A DNA stretch of 64,000 nt from Candidatus Poseidoniaceae archaeon (lineage in GTDB: Archaea > Thermoplasmatota > Poseidoniia > Poseidoniales > Poseidoniaceae), in NCBI GenBank assembly GCA_949372875.1, contig CASIAW010000007.1, forward strand, positions 88,736-152,735. The letters run 5' to 3'. Position numbers and translations under genes: made by a program. This document shows, piece after piece, positions 17,794 through 29,000 of the stretch. Every line of letters begins with the position of its first letter. Within the stretch, counting starts at the first letter, position 1. The notes beneath the pieces are model-generated. The model saw only the letters and a list, made by a program, of their open reading frames with translations, was not told the DNA's origin and searched no databases.

Positions 17794-20721
17794 TCAAGAA
17801 CGAGAGCGCCCAAAGAAACTGCGATAGGCGATAACTGCGAACAAAATAATCATAAGTCCATAGACTCCATTCTCAAGAGTTTCTTGTTGAAGCCCGAGGC
17901 CAAACAGCCCTGATGCGACATCGCCATTCACAGTGAATTCAAGGTTTTCCCGATCAACGACTCCAGTCTCCACAGGTTCTGCAGAAAGGGTGAATTTGTA
18001 GGTGGAGGCGATTTCAGCACCTGCAGGTGTTTTCACCGTCACAAGGATCCCAATAGTTTGTCCAACATTAACTTCACAAATGAAGTCGTTGATTGTAAAT
18101 TCACACACGTCCGTCCCCTCGCCTTCAGCCAAATCGACAATCCAGCCACGGAAGCTTTCGGATGAAAAGACCAAAACATCAGCATCAACATTTCCAGTAT
18201 TTGTCAGGTCGATAATAAATTCTTGACTGTTTGGATATTCAACATTCAATTCAGTATTAAGTTGACCGAGGTCAAATTCAAACTCATATATGATTTGAAC
18301 ATCGAGTGAGATATCAAAGTGACCGGAACGATTAGCCGCGTTCTTGGTGCTCAAAACTACCAACTCGAGAATGCCTCCATCACCCGTTGATGCACCCGGA
18401 TTGACAGTTAGCTCAATTTCAAAATAGAGTTCAAATGGTCGAGCTTCATAACCGCCTCCACAATGCCCGAGTTCACACATTTGAGTTTGAGCTGCGTCAA
18501 GGGTGGACCCGATGATAGGTTCTCCAGAGGAATCTAACAAGAATCGACTGCTGTTTAGATTCCAAATCCCATAACCTACGGGAACTGAAATCTCTCCATC
18601 TACAGGAAGGCCATAAAGCGTAATCTCACGAGTCGCAAGTCCTTCAAGGCCTGAAACATCAAAGATGGCTTGATCGTTTCCATCACCAGTATTTTGAACC
18701 CAAAATCCAAACGTTTGGGTGCCCGATGGAGGGAGCAAGGAGGTACCTGAGCGTAGGTCAAGTCCACCATCAACAAGGCGGACGTCCATCGCAAATACGC
18801 GGTCGGAAAGAATGGCGAGGAAAACAAACTCTCGTTGGTTGTCGGGTAGGCCATCGTTGTTTTCATCACCTGAATTTGAAGTGTCATCCTTGTTGATAAT
18901 TCGAACGGTCAACCGACTTGATGAAAGCTCTTCTTCACCATCAATACTGACGACCATGAAGACTTGAACTGAACTTTGAGGAGCGATAGAAATACCTTGG
19001 GAAGAGGAAATGATATTTCCGGCACTGTCTTCACAGTAGACGCCCCAATCTGGTGAAGCGGTTTGGTCTTGTTCGATACACCGATAATTATCCTGTGTAT
19101 TTCCAGTATTTTGAATCGTAATAGGGAACTTGACAAGAGAGCCTGAGCGACCGGTTTGCTCAAGTGCTGTTGCTTGTGCTTCAATTCCATGAATTTCTTT
19201 GACCGTCACTGTGAGAGTAACCTCGGCATAAGCGACGCCGCCGCCTGCAGGAAGAACAGAAAAGGCAATCTCGATTTGTTCGGTTGCTAAGGCATTGCTT
19301 GGAACATTGACGACAATACCAACGTTTTCACTCTTATCAGAACCGTGCTTAGAGCCAACCGAAACTGTTGTCGAATCAACTTGGACACTCCATCCAGAAG
19401 GTGGTGCTGAGGAGGAAATTCGTAAGTTATCCATTCCGTTGCCTTGGTTTGTAACAGTGAGTGTAGCGGTGCCATTCGAGCCAGGTTCGACATTCGAAAG
19501 CATCGTTGTGGACAGAGAAAGACTGGCGCCAAAGGATTGGCCGACAATGACTCTTAATTCTTTAGAGCACTTCATTGTGTTACCATCTTTCGCAAGGATT
19601 TGAATAACCGATTCGTCACCTGCGGTAACCGAATCGTCAGGAGTTACAGTAAGGTCAAACGACTTTGTGCCGCTACCATCGCCGTATGGTAAAACTCCTG
19701 ATGATGCACCGTCAAAACTAACCCATCCTGAACGGCTACCGGTTTTCCCCATTGTGACCGTCCAATCGCTGTTTCCAGTATTGGTTAATGTAGCAGAAAG
19801 GCTACCTTCGTCATCTGGGTCAACGGTCATGCTGGTTTTTGTTAGGACCATATCGCATTCATGGAGCTCAGGAACTGTCAAATCAAACTCTTCGACGTCA
19901 GAAGCTTCTTGCGAAGGGTCGCTGGTTACTGTTCCAGTGATTTCCCAACAATACTTATTCGCTTCTTGACCGGCAGGAACTTCAACTGAAACGGTAACGG
20001 TTTCTGTTTCATTTTGATCTAAGGTAACCGTTTCTTCATCGAGTTCGACGGTTAAGTCATCTGCATTCTGGCATCCGCTTCCGTCTGCTTCATCGAGAGA
20101 AAGAGCGATTGTTTCATTTGTTTGACCCGTGTTTTCAACGATGATATCGTATTCGATGACAGACTCTCCTGCCCATTGTTGGTTTCGCTGAGATTCCGAG
20201 GCCATTGAAAGGTCCACACCGAAAACCGCTGAACCTGAGCCGTCTCCTGCAGTGGTTGTCACAATTTTCGTTTCAGTTGCTGGTTGGCCTGCGACTTCTG
20301 GAGGGGTGGGAGCTTCTGTGGCTTGTGCAGTAATCGTCGTGTCACAAGAGCCTTCAGCATTTTGTGTTAATGATACATTCATTGTGGTTTCGCCGTAATC
20401 CCCAGATTCAACAACTCCGGGGATTTGCTGGATATTTGAGGAGTAGGCTCCACATTCTTGAGTGGCTTCTTCACTTGAAGAAAGGGTCAGCGTGACTGCT
20501 GTTGGCCCGTTATTGAAGACACGAACGGTGTATTCACCGGCTTCTCCAGGATTGACTTCAAGTCCATTTGCAGGTGAGGTTTGAATGGTAATACTTGCAT
20601 CACGAGCACCATCTGCAGAGACGGACGGAGCAAACATTGGCATTACCGATAGAAGGAGCAGCCCAACAAGGAAGTAAGCACGTTTTGAGGCGTGCGCATT
20701 GTTTGTTTCTCGGGGGTCCAT
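17794..20721 (-). CDS. Large exported NEW3/CARDB-repeat protein with C-terminal anchor
   Basis: This 975-residue protein starts with a signal peptide (SKRAYFLVGLLLLSVMPMF, ending before SADGARDAS). It contains about six to eight beta-sandwich repeats resembling COG1470/NEW3 and CARDB domains; the recurring pattern is a Pro/Gly-started strand followed by NTGN or NQGN turns (FNNGPTAVTL, VTNQGNGMDNL, IQNTGNTQDNY, VQNTGDGNDQ, LTNTGNVDADV). One C-terminal helix (YGLMIILFAVIAYRSFFG) plus basic tail would anchor it. ATG 20721 is the only ATG before the signal peptide and lies in the loop of a strong hairpin; a TTG at 20775 would add 18 residues. It is likely a surface or cell-envelope component; exact role unknown. 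Confidence 0.75.
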   Translation of the reverse strand: MDPRETNNAHASKRAYFLVGLLLLSVMPMFAPSVSADGARDASITIQTSPANGLEVNPGEAGEYTVRVFNNGPTAVTLTLSSSEEATQECGAYSSNIQQIPGVVESGDYGETTMNVSLTQNAEGSCDTTITAQATEAPTPPEVAGQPATETKIVTTTAGDGSGSAVFGVDLSMASESQRNQQWAGESVIEYDIIVENTGQTNETIALSLDEADGSGCQNADDLTVELDEETVTLDQNETETVTVSVEVPAGQEANKYCWEITGTVTSDPSQEASDVEEFDLTVPELHECDMVLTKTSMTVDPDDEGSLSATLTNTGNSDWTVTMGKTGSRSGWVSFDGASSGVLPYGDGSGTKSFDLTVTPDDSVTAGDESVIQILAKDGNTMKCSKELRVIVGQSFGASLSLSTTMLSNVEPGSNGTATLTVTNQGNGMDNLRISSSAPPSGWSVQVDSTTVSVGSKHGSDKSENVGIVVNVPSNALATEQIEIAFSVLPAGGGVAYAEVTLTVTVKEIHGIEAQATALEQTGRSGSLVKFPITIQNTGNTQDNYRCIEQDQTASPDWGVYCEDSAGNIISSSQGISIAPQSSVQVFMVVSIDGEEELSSSRLTVRIINKDDTSNSGDENNDGLPDNQREFVFLAILSDRVFAMDVRLVDGGLDLRSGTSLLPPSGTQTFGFWVQNTGDGNDQAIFDVSGLEGLATREITLYGLPVDGEISVPVGYGIWNLNSSRFLLDSSGEPIIGSTLDAAQTQMCELGHCGGGYEARPFELYFEIELTVNPGASTGDGGILELVVLSTKNAANRSGHFDISLDVQIIYEFEFDLGQLNTELNVEYPNSQEFIIDLTNTGNVDADVLVFSSESFRGWIVDLAEGEGTDVCEFTINDFICEVNVGQTIGILVTVKTPAGAEIASTYKFTLSAEPVETGVVDRENLEFTVNGDVASGLFGLGLQQETLENGVYGLMIILFAVIAYRSFFGRSRS

Positions 20722-20729
20722 GACCCCCG
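20711..20729 (-). promoter_or_regulatory. Perfect 8-bp hairpin with the start codon in its loop
   Basis: On the mRNA strand the sequence is CGGGGGTC, then ATG, then GACCCCCG: an uninterrupted GC-rich 8-bp stem closing on a three-base loop that is exactly the start codon of the 975-residue secreted protein. The only Shine-Dalgarno-like bases (GGGGGT) are inside the stem. The inverted repeat is directly visible; translational control is inference. Confidence 0.6.
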
Positions 20730-20794
20730 GTGGTAGCCTTACTATCAAAAGACTACCCTTGGATGATTCAAGCAAAACAAACTAAGTTATGAAA

Positions 20795-23700
20795 TCATGC
20801 CTTGACAAAAGAGGAGACTTCTGTTTGACAGTTCGAACAATGTGTAAGTTTGTCAGAGTTACATGTAGCGTGCTCAGCACGATGATACCGAGCACCACAT
20901 CCAGGGCAACCAAGCATCAAGCCGGTTATTTCCTCTCGACATGACCAACACATAGGGCCTTCTTGTCGAGCTTGTTGTATTGGAGCAGGGGGTTGAGTCG
21001 GGAGTGGCATCGGCGCCATGGCATTGATAGGCGTCGTGAATTGAGGTTGGGATAGAACGTCTCGCTTTCTCTGCGTAAGTAACACGCCTCCAATCAACAG
21101 AACGACCAACACAATTCCGAAAATCATACCACCCATGGGGAGCGATTGACCCGAAGTCCCGATAGGCTCTCCAGTCGAAGAGACGGTTAATTCAATTGAG
21201 GAGTTCGTCATTGAATCTGCGCCTTGTAATCTAAGAGCAATAGTGCCATCACCCGGACGGTCAGCGCGAACCAAGAGGCGAATTTTCATTGATTCTCCTG
21301 GCTCTAAGTTCGCAAGATCATTCCCGTCAATTTTAGCATTCCAATCTTTCGACTCGTCAAGTACTAATTTATGAGAAAAAGCAATGTTTCCGTCATTGAG
21401 AAGGGTGACTTCTAACTCTTCTTGTACCCCAGTTGTAAAGGATGTGGTCCGCTCTTGAACCCATGAGGATTCAAGAACTGTAGCCACCAAAAGACCAACG
21501 TTTTCAGTGTACTCAACTCCGCCACTCTCAAGTTTAAGCACGAACGAAGGTTCGCTCATTGGCGCCATAGTCGTCGAAATGATGATGGTGCATGTCACTG
21601 GCTTGACATCACCAAAACCTACGGGTTCAACGATTGAACAATCTCCAAATAATCCACTGCTGAGGGAGACGGATGCGGTTGGTTGCCATTCTACATCGGC
21701 ATCGTTTCCAACCAGCCAGGTAAACATCAGAGGAACACCTGTCGGATGAGTTCCTTCTCCAAATGGAGTATTCCATGAAGAACCGTCCTCCATACCAAGA
21801 CTGACGAAAGCAAGTGTCGGCTTAGCAAGAACTTCAACGTTGAACTGGCCAACCCAAGTCATCCGTTCAGAACCGCTGTCAAGGTGGAATCTGACTTCGC
21901 CTGATGTTGCACTTCCATCACCTGATATGCCAAATAACAAATTCTTTGATGATGCCCAAGAGAGTTCAAAGGGATCAAGACCGGAAGTAACTGACCAGCC
22001 AGGAGGAAGTTCGAAAGAAGGAGTGAAAAGGAGGTCAACGTTACCCCTATGTTCTAATGAGAACAGCATGCTGAAGTAAGAATCAGGGCGAAGAGTGCCG
22101 ATGTTGGTTTCTAAATCAATGTCGACCTCTTTTACGGTATTGATTTTAATCGGTATATCGAAAACCCAGGTATCAGTTATTTCAGTTTGAGATATCGCAG
22201 TTAATCGAACCATTCGTTCTGCCCCTGCAGCGGTCATGACTTGAGGCGGAGTAAACGACATTCCAATGAGACGATGGGTGTCTTTGGAAATGAGACCAGT
22301 CGAACCTGAACTTGCGCCTGGAACACTCGACAAAGTATCGAATCCGGCGTCCCACCCTGCAGGTGCTTCAAGGAAGAGATCATAGCCAATGTCAGCGTTT
22401 CCAATATTGAACAAACGGATATCAATACTGGTCGGCTCTGATGGAGAAACTGGAACTATTTGGTAATCATACTCGAGTCGTAAATCGGGCAGATCAGGTA
22501 CTTCAAGATACAACATGTATGGATACGACACTCCATTATCCACATCAATACCCAGTAGATCGATGCGATACAATCCAGGTAAAGGCGGGGTTGGATGGAC
22601 AAGTGTGACGACGATTTCGGCAGAATCTTGTCCACTTAGAGTGAAATTCGATTCATTTGCTCCGACATACCAAGATTCTGTCTGGCCGTTCGCTTCATTC
22701 ATGACGTTTTGAGTTAACAGACTTGCATTCGTCGAAATCAAGGCCGTATTTGTCAATGTGAGGTTCCATGAAGAGGTCGATTGACTCGTATTAAGGAGCA
22801 GAAGAGTTTGAGGTTCAGCGGAGAGTTTGACACCTGGAGCTGTGACGTTCACCATGACATCATGCCGGTTGTTATTTTCAAGGATTTCTTCGATATCTTC
22901 ACCAGGGTCAATGATGAAAGAAAGAGTCGATTGACCGGCTGTTTGGGGAGTCCAATACCAAATTTGAGTCTTTGTAGATCCTGCTCCCAGGTCGGTATTT
23001 TTGGTATCGATTTCGACTCCGTCGACTTCAAACACAATATCGAAGAAATCGGCTCGAACATTTCCTACATTGAAAACTTTGGAAGTGAGTTGCAATTGGT
23101 CACCAACTTGCGGTATTGTTACCGACATTGAAAATTGGTCTTCTAAAATGGTCGGGTCAGGGCGAAGGTCATTTACACCGTGACCCATTACTGCTATCGC
23201 AAAAGGTTGGGCTTTACTGCCTCCATGGTAGGTGTCTTTGACTTTCACAGTCCAAACGCCGAGTTCGGCATTATCTACCAATACAACTTCCACATTGTTG
23301 ATGGAATCTGTTGAACCACCCGTCGTCGAGCGTCCATTCGCAAAATCATTGCCAAAATAGAGTTCTCCACTCGGCGTAGTGACCTCAAGGTCGAGGTTGT
23401 TGACCAATTGAGTGATTGAGAAGGGAGAGCCGCGTTCGTCAGACCACACGAGAACTGTCTTAAATCCGGAATTCGTTTGGGAAATATTGAAACTGTAGGT
23501 TTTCGAATTTCCAGACCCGGATAAAACGGACCGGTCATCAACCCATATCCCCTGGCCAGAGACTGGAGCAAGCGTATTGCGCAAATCAACCCGGCCCCAG
23601 CCTTCATCATCGTTCGGGATGTTCCGAGTACCGATGTCTTGCGCTCCAAGAATAAGCAGTGCTTTGACTAACGCTCCTTGGGGGGAAGGGCGTTGAGCAA

Positions 23701-25336
23701 TTTCTTCCAAATATTCTCGAATCATAACTGCAGCACCTGCAGCATTAGGAGCAGCCATTGAGGTGCCAGTATATTCGAGATAATACGTATTCGACCATGT
23801 TGAGCCGCCAGTGTCTGTTGCTTCTTGTGCTCTACAAGAGCGAACATATCCCCCGGGTGCAAGGATATCCGGCTTGATTCTACCATCATCTGTAGGGCCA
23901 CGAGAAGAACCCGACATAATTGAATCCGGAGCACCTGAATATCGGTTTTGGTGGTTTCCTACTGTAATCGTATTTTTAGCAGTTGAAGGCGCACCAACGG
24001 TCCCGGTATCTGGGCCGTCATTACCAGCTGCAAAAAGGATGGTCAAGCCATTGTGGCCGTTGTAGTAACGGTCGTAATAATTCGCACGGTCATCCACATC
24101 TTCACTTTCAGAGGTGTACTTTCCTTGGTCACTCTCTAGGGCAGAACCCCATGAATTGGTGTGCGTATAAGCGCCTGCAGAATAGGCGGTATTGAGCAGA
24201 TAATTGAGTGAAGGCGATTGGAAATTGCCTGTGTTATCGTTTTCCATTGCTTGGAAATAGAGTTCAGATGCAGTCGCAACACCAGAATAGCCGCCTTGTG
24301 TGCCATCACCAAGAACCGTGCAAGCGACATGTGTTCCGTGGCCTGAGTGTTTGTCCGCAGTAGAACCATCTCCAATTACGTCATTGTTCCCCACAACCCG
24401 ATTGCCAAAATCTCCATGGTCAGCATCGAGTCCTGAATCTGCAACTGCAACAATCTGTCCTGAACCATCTAAGTCGGTGGTAAAGTAACTCGTCATCTGT
24501 GAGGATTTCATATGTGTTCGAGCCTGACTGTTGTCAATACTCATGCTTGGTTCAAACCGGAACATACGCAGCGATGGCTGAGACACGATTCCAAGAATGT
24601 CATCGGTTGAGAGAATGCCTTGGAAACGACCTGAGTCCCATTCATGAGATTCAGAAAAGGCAAGAGGAATAATTTCGGATACTTTCTGAGTGAGTTGTGA
24701 GCCTTGTGCATCAGCAAAATGAATAGCGTCCATTGGACCTTGATCATTTCTCCAACCTTCGATTCGCATCGATTCACCTTGGAGTGCTTGCTCTCCGCCT
24801 TCAAGCAGAAGAACATCGAGAACTGGACCATCAACAAGTAAAGCGAGAGGGACTGGATGTTGAGCGAGGATGCCATCAAGTGACGAAAGCCCCATCAAAG
24901 CCAAAGGCGTTCCTTGAATGAGAAGACCTGATGGAGCAATGAATTCACGGACTTCAAGGCCTGGGAAGTCGTTGAGTGCTGTTCGCATTTCCAGCATGAG
25001 TACCTCATCAGAAACCAGAACCAAACTCAAATCAAAACGAGGCGTCATCCATTCATCTGGGACGGGCCGTTCTAATTGCAAACCATTCACATCAAATGTT
25101 CCAATTCGACTTGAAGCAATGACTTCTCGACTTTCAGCTGCAGTGGAAAGGTCGCTGTAGCCAATTGCATCTGAATACACATCGTCAACCAAATCAAATT
25201 GAACCCATTCAATACCACCTTGACTTTCCATTTGAGGGATATCCACCCCTACGGGGTGGAGTAAAGGAGATGTACTTTGTAAAACAAACAAAGAGATGAG
25301 GGCAATTGCCCAAAACATCGATTGCTTGACTTGCAC
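20795..25336 (-). CDS. Exported S8 (subtilisin-like) serine protease with beta-repeat region and cytoplasmic zinc-binding tail
   Basis: The 1513-residue protein has an N-terminal signal segment (about 7-27) and a propeptide-like region to about 270. The peptidase domain carries Asp300 in VAVADSGLDADHGDF, His333 in HSGHGTHVACT, oxyanion Asn439 in AAGND and Ser526 in GTSMAAP. A P-domain-like jelly roll follows, with CARDB/NEW3 repeats to about 1400, then a TM helix (MGGMIFGIVLVVLLIGGVLL). The last 55 residues hold CWSC, CPGC, a His/Cys pair and CSNC, a RING/zinc-ribbon-like cytosolic end. It probably degrades external protein while staying attached to the cell. Start GTG 25336; ATG 25318 is equally possible. 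Confidence 0.9.
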   Translation of the reverse strand: MQVKQSMFWAIALISLFVLQSTSPLLHPVGVDIPQMESQGGIEWVQFDLVDDVYSDAIGYSDLSTAAESREVIASSRIGTFDVNGLQLERPVPDEWMTPRFDLSLVLVSDEVLMLEMRTALNDFPGLEVREFIAPSGLLIQGTPLALMGLSSLDGILAQHPVPLALLVDGPVLDVLLLEGGEQALQGESMRIEGWRNDQGPMDAIHFADAQGSQLTQKVSEIIPLAFSESHEWDSGRFQGILSTDDILGIVSQPSLRMFRFEPSMSIDNSQARTHMKSSQMTSYFTTDLDGSGQIVAVADSGLDADHGDFGNRVVGNNDVIGDGSTADKHSGHGTHVACTVLGDGTQGGYSGVATASELYFQAMENDNTGNFQSPSLNYLLNTAYSAGAYTHTNSWGSALESDQGKYTSESEDVDDRANYYDRYYNGHNGLTILFAAGNDGPDTGTVGAPSTAKNTITVGNHQNRYSGAPDSIMSGSSRGPTDDGRIKPDILAPGGYVRSCRAQEATDTGGSTWSNTYYLEYTGTSMAAPNAAGAAVMIREYLEEIAQRPSPQGALVKALLILGAQDIGTRNIPNDDEGWGRVDLRNTLAPVSGQGIWVDDRSVLSGSGNSKTYSFNISQTNSGFKTVLVWSDERGSPFSITQLVNNLDLEVTTPSGELYFGNDFANGRSTTGGSTDSINNVEVVLVDNAELGVWTVKVKDTYHGGSKAQPFAIAVMGHGVNDLRPDPTILEDQFSMSVTIPQVGDQLQLTSKVFNVGNVRADFFDIVFEVDGVEIDTKNTDLGAGSTKTQIWYWTPQTAGQSTLSFIIDPGEDIEEILENNNRHDVMVNVTAPGVKLSAEPQTLLLLNTSQSTSSWNLTLTNTALISTNASLLTQNVMNEANGQTESWYVGANESNFTLSGQDSAEIVVTLVHPTPPLPGLYRIDLLGIDVDNGVSYPYMLYLEVPDLPDLRLEYDYQIVPVSPSEPTSIDIRLFNIGNADIGYDLFLEAPAGWDAGFDTLSSVPGASSGSTGLISKDTHRLIGMSFTPPQVMTAAGAERMVRLTAISQTEITDTWVFDIPIKINTVKEVDIDLETNIGTLRPDSYFSMLFSLEHRGNVDLLFTPSFELPPGWSVTSGLDPFELSWASSKNLLFGISGDGSATSGEVRFHLDSGSERMTWVGQFNVEVLAKPTLAFVSLGMEDGSSWNTPFGEGTHPTGVPLMFTWLVGNDADVEWQPTASVSLSSGLFGDCSIVEPVGFGDVKPVTCTIIISTTMAPMSEPSFVLKLESGGVEYTENVGLLVATVLESSWVQERTTSFTTGVQEELEVTLLNDGNIAFSHKLVLDESKDWNAKIDGNDLANLEPGESMKIRLLVRADRPGDGTIALRLQGADSMTNSSIELTVSSTGEPIGTSGQSLPMGGMIFGIVLVVLLIGGVLLTQRKRDVLSQPQFTTPINAMAPMPLPTQPPAPIQQARQEGPMCWSCREEITGLMLGCPGCGARYHRAEHATCNSDKLTHCSNCQTEVSSFVKA

Positions 25337-25398
25337 AAGAGGGCCTCTCTTCGCCCCGTTTTATCGCTATGGGTTCAATGGACGCCAAATATCAAGGT

Positions 25399-26064
25399 TC
25401 AAGAAATCGGCCAGGTATTCCTGTCAGCCTTGTCGTTGAAGTATTCACTGCTCCAAATACCAACAGAATGAGACCATGTTTCCGACTGAATATTGTTGTT
25501 ATAATCGGTGTATTGTAAATCAATGACAATGCTGTATTCATCCCAGACCGAATAACCGATTATCATCAACTCCAGACTGTCTCCAGCCAATGATGAGTGC
25601 GCATCAATTTTATCCACTTCTACAGACATCATACCGAGTACTTCCCCCTCAAGAGATTGGAATTCAATTTGAACGGAAACATCGGTAATATCGCGACTAC
25701 CTTCATTGTGAATTTCAGACATCAAGAGGTGCCCTCCGCGTTGGAGATAAATTGTCTCGACGTCAACTGCGTCACGAGGTAAAGCCCAATACCATCCGCT
25801 GACAATAACGCCGAGGAGAAGGAGGAAAACAATTCCAGCTAAAGCGACCCGGCTAGGGCTGACTTCTCGACGGATTGTTTCCATTGCCTTGGAAACTTTT
25901 TGCATGTCTTCATAGGTTTCAATTCCATCTTCATCAAGCGAATAACCCATGGATTCGATTTTCTGAAGACGCGCAACATCAAGTAATCCTGCAGACTCAA
26001 TATCGTCTTCATGAACCAACATGTCCCCGTGCTCATTTACGGCGATTCTACGTTCCTTCGACAC
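25399..26064 (-). CDS. Single-TM membrane protein, unknown function
   Basis: The 221-residue protein has a charged cytosolic N-terminal part (about 1-70, including DIESAGLLDVARLQKIESMG, a short SHOCT-like/helical segment), one TM helix (VALAGIVFLLLLGVIVSGWY, about 72-92) and an external beta-rich domain with the pattern EIHNEGSRDITDVSVQIEF, reminiscent of a FxLYD/CARDB-like sandwich. It starts with GTG after GGTGAGATC and lies four bases after the upstream giant secreted-protein gene and 62 bases before the protease gene, so it probably shares their transcript. No specific function recognised. Confidence 0.65.
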   Translation of the reverse strand: MSKERRIAVNEHGDMLVHEDDIESAGLLDVARLQKIESMGYSLDEDGIETYEDMQKVSKAMETIRREVSPSRVALAGIVFLLLLGVIVSGWYWALPRDAVDVETIYLQRGGHLLMSEIHNEGSRDITDVSVQIEFQSLEGEVLGMMSVEVDKIDAHSSLAGDSLELMIIGYSVWDEYSIVIDLQYTDYNNNIQSETWSHSVGIWSSEYFNDKADRNTWPIS

Positions 26065-26068
26065 GATC

Positions 26069-29000
26069 TCACCACACTAAGGCCAACGCACTGGCAATGA
26101 AAGTCGTAATTGGTTCAACAAGAAGAACGTGGCGTGTTTCGACACTGTCTCCTGTTAAAGTTCCGATAAGTGAAAGGTCGGTAACCATTCCATTGACACC
26201 GAAAGATGAGGCTGTAGGTATGGGGCCAGTGAATTGAGCATCGAGTAAAACAGCACGACCACTGAACGAATAGCCTTCAAGCAGACCTGTTGTATAACTC
26301 GGCTCTACGGTTGCTTCCGCACTGGCAACAATCCGCCCGTTAGTAATGTCATCCAGAACAATAACCGGGTATTGGAACGGCATCATGTAAATGTGAATCG
26401 TAGCGGATTTGAGGTCTTGTCCAATCACTTCAATACGATCAATTGTCACTCCAGGGGTCGAAGGCAAGTTTGTTTGTTTGATGTAGAGCCGGCTGACACC
26501 CTGGCCGGAAGATGCGACACGCATTCCCCAATCCTCAGTAGTTTCAAGAACAAACGTCGAAGGGAGGTCTTCGGCCAAAAGAAGGATATCCCCTTTGGTA
26601 TCAACCGAACGGCCTGACGCTTCAATATACAAATCCATATCATCTGTGTTCGACTTATAATCGAGTTCCATCATTCCTTGGAAGGAAACGTCTGCTCGAA
26701 TATCGAAGTTGGAATTTGGTTGAGCCGAGAGATGCATTTCACCGGGTAAATCACGCATAAAGGCTGTTGCTGGCCACCAAAAGCCATCGACATATCGCAT
26801 TTGTTGAATCATCAATGATTCTGCGGAGTGGCCATCGATTTGGTATTGTGGTGGCACTTCAACATCAATCAAGAAAATATCTCCAATGGTCGTTGAAAAC
26901 GTGGTCGATTGTGGGACACCTACAATCAGAGCTTCGACGCGACTAAGCGCGCGTTTGTCGATGAACACTGCATGAGCAGAATCAAGTCGAGTCCCTAAAT
27001 CATAACTCATATCAATCGAAACTCGAGGCACTGTAAGGTTATCTTGAGTAGAAAATACTGCATTGGCCACAACGTTATTTGGGCCGCTAGTATCAAGTCC
27101 GGCAATCACAATCTCCATGTCTCTGCCTTCTAAACCGTTGACGATGATGCTCATCTGTTGGCGTTCAGGAGTCCACTGTTCAAGGAACAAGTCGAACTCA
27201 TACACTGGAATATCATCTCGCATACGGAAATCATATTCTAAGAGAATTCGCCCAGGAGGCAAACTTGGAAGCCAAGAGCGAAGATGCCATGAACGTCGAG
27301 TGTCGAATGTGATTCCTTGGTCTTCCCAAATGCTCAGATTAGCACCTTCCATTTCCGAATCTAAGATAATTCCATCCTCAAGAGCAAGTAAGAGTTGGTC
27401 GATGTTCGTAAGGTTCGCAGCTTCTGCTGCTTCAAACACGGCTTGATATTCATCAGGGGTGATTTTGTAATCTTCAAGAGCAGCATCTACAACACTTCGA
27501 CTTGAGAGAGTAAAGGTAGGCATTCGGGACAAGTTGAATGTCAACATCGAGGCTTCAAACACTTCCATGCCAATACCGTGTGACCACTCTGGTTGCTCCA
27601 AAACATTGGTTCCTTTTCGCACATCCATGGTGACATCAAAGAGTTCCGCAGTCGTCAAATCAAGACCCAGTGACATGTTTTCATCACTGGTTTCAACTCC
27701 GCCTAAATCAACAACTGTTGAATAAACAAAGTCATTCACCAGAGAGCCAAAGTTGACGAGATCTCCGAGGAAGAAGGACAGTGCTTGGACCCCGTCTCCT
27801 TCGTCAAAAGTAGGGAGTTCAAGGCCAGTTGAATCAACGCCACTCGGATAAGCGATGGTGATGTTTGCAGGCAGTGGGTTAATCGCAATTCGACCGTTCA
27901 TGCCCTTGAACTGGTCTGCGTAATCGGTTTCATCTTCAAGAAGAACATTCATTGGAGAAGATTCTGCCCGAATTAACTCAATTCTTGAGTTGCCTTCTGG
28001 GCCATTGGAACCAGGGTCCAGAGGAGAAAGACGTCGAATGCTTGTTACATCTGATATTTTCGTACTCATGCTGGCTTCACCAGTTGCTTCATCGACCCAA
28101 AACCGGAAGTGGTCGCCGTCCATTGTGAGGGGCTGGGTGGCATTGGTCAACTGAACTTCAATGGATTCCATTGGCGTAGAAGCAACATAACCCACGGTAT
28201 CGCCGAGAATCAGTTGGAAGGATGCTGGTAGACCATTGAGGCGAATAGCATTGCTCTGTCCACCGCCGGCTCCGCCATAGGTAATTGTTCCAATTGGGGA
28301 AGAGGCTGCATAGGTGAGAGCTTCTGAAGTTTGAGTTACGCTGAATGTGCTTGGACGATTTGAAAGGGTTGCTGATTGCTGATTTGCCGCCGATATATCT
28401 CCATCGTCATGCAAGATGTGGCCAATCAAAAATGGCCCACCATCGACACCACGTAATTCCATTTGACGAATATCATTGATTGGGTCGTAATCATGACTCA
28501 GGCTTGAAATCCCCCCGATTCGAGCGCTCATCGCAATCGGAACGAGGGGCGATTGAGGACCGAGTCGGCCATTGACAACTTCGATGTTCGTATCTTCTGA
28601 AAGGAGAATGTGATCGATTTCAGGTAACCAAGGCTGGTCACTGCTCGAAATAGCGATAGAAACGGAGCCAATTTCCATCGGCTCACGAGTCGAGGTCGGG
28701 AGACTCTGCTTGACTTGGTTGTAACAATTCAAACGGACCGCTCCTCCGGATGCTCCAGCGGTTCCAACAATAGATTCAGGAATGCCGTTGACCACATCTC
28801 CCACGTCGAGAATGACTTCAATAATCGTTAACAAAGCATTATCGAAAACTTGAGCAATCGTATTGAGATTCGGATTGTCATAATTCACGCGGCTGAGTCC
28901 GCTTTCAGGAATTTCGAAACTCCCTTCAACGATAATCACCTTGGGCACGTTTGAGATATTCATTTGAATGGAGGAAGAATCAGAAGCATACCCTCCTCTC

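Noticed and set aside
25337-25398. AGAGGGCCTCT near-palindrome upstream of the S8 protease gene
   Set aside because: Arms of five bases around a single base are too short to be convincing and include the presumptive ribosome binding site.
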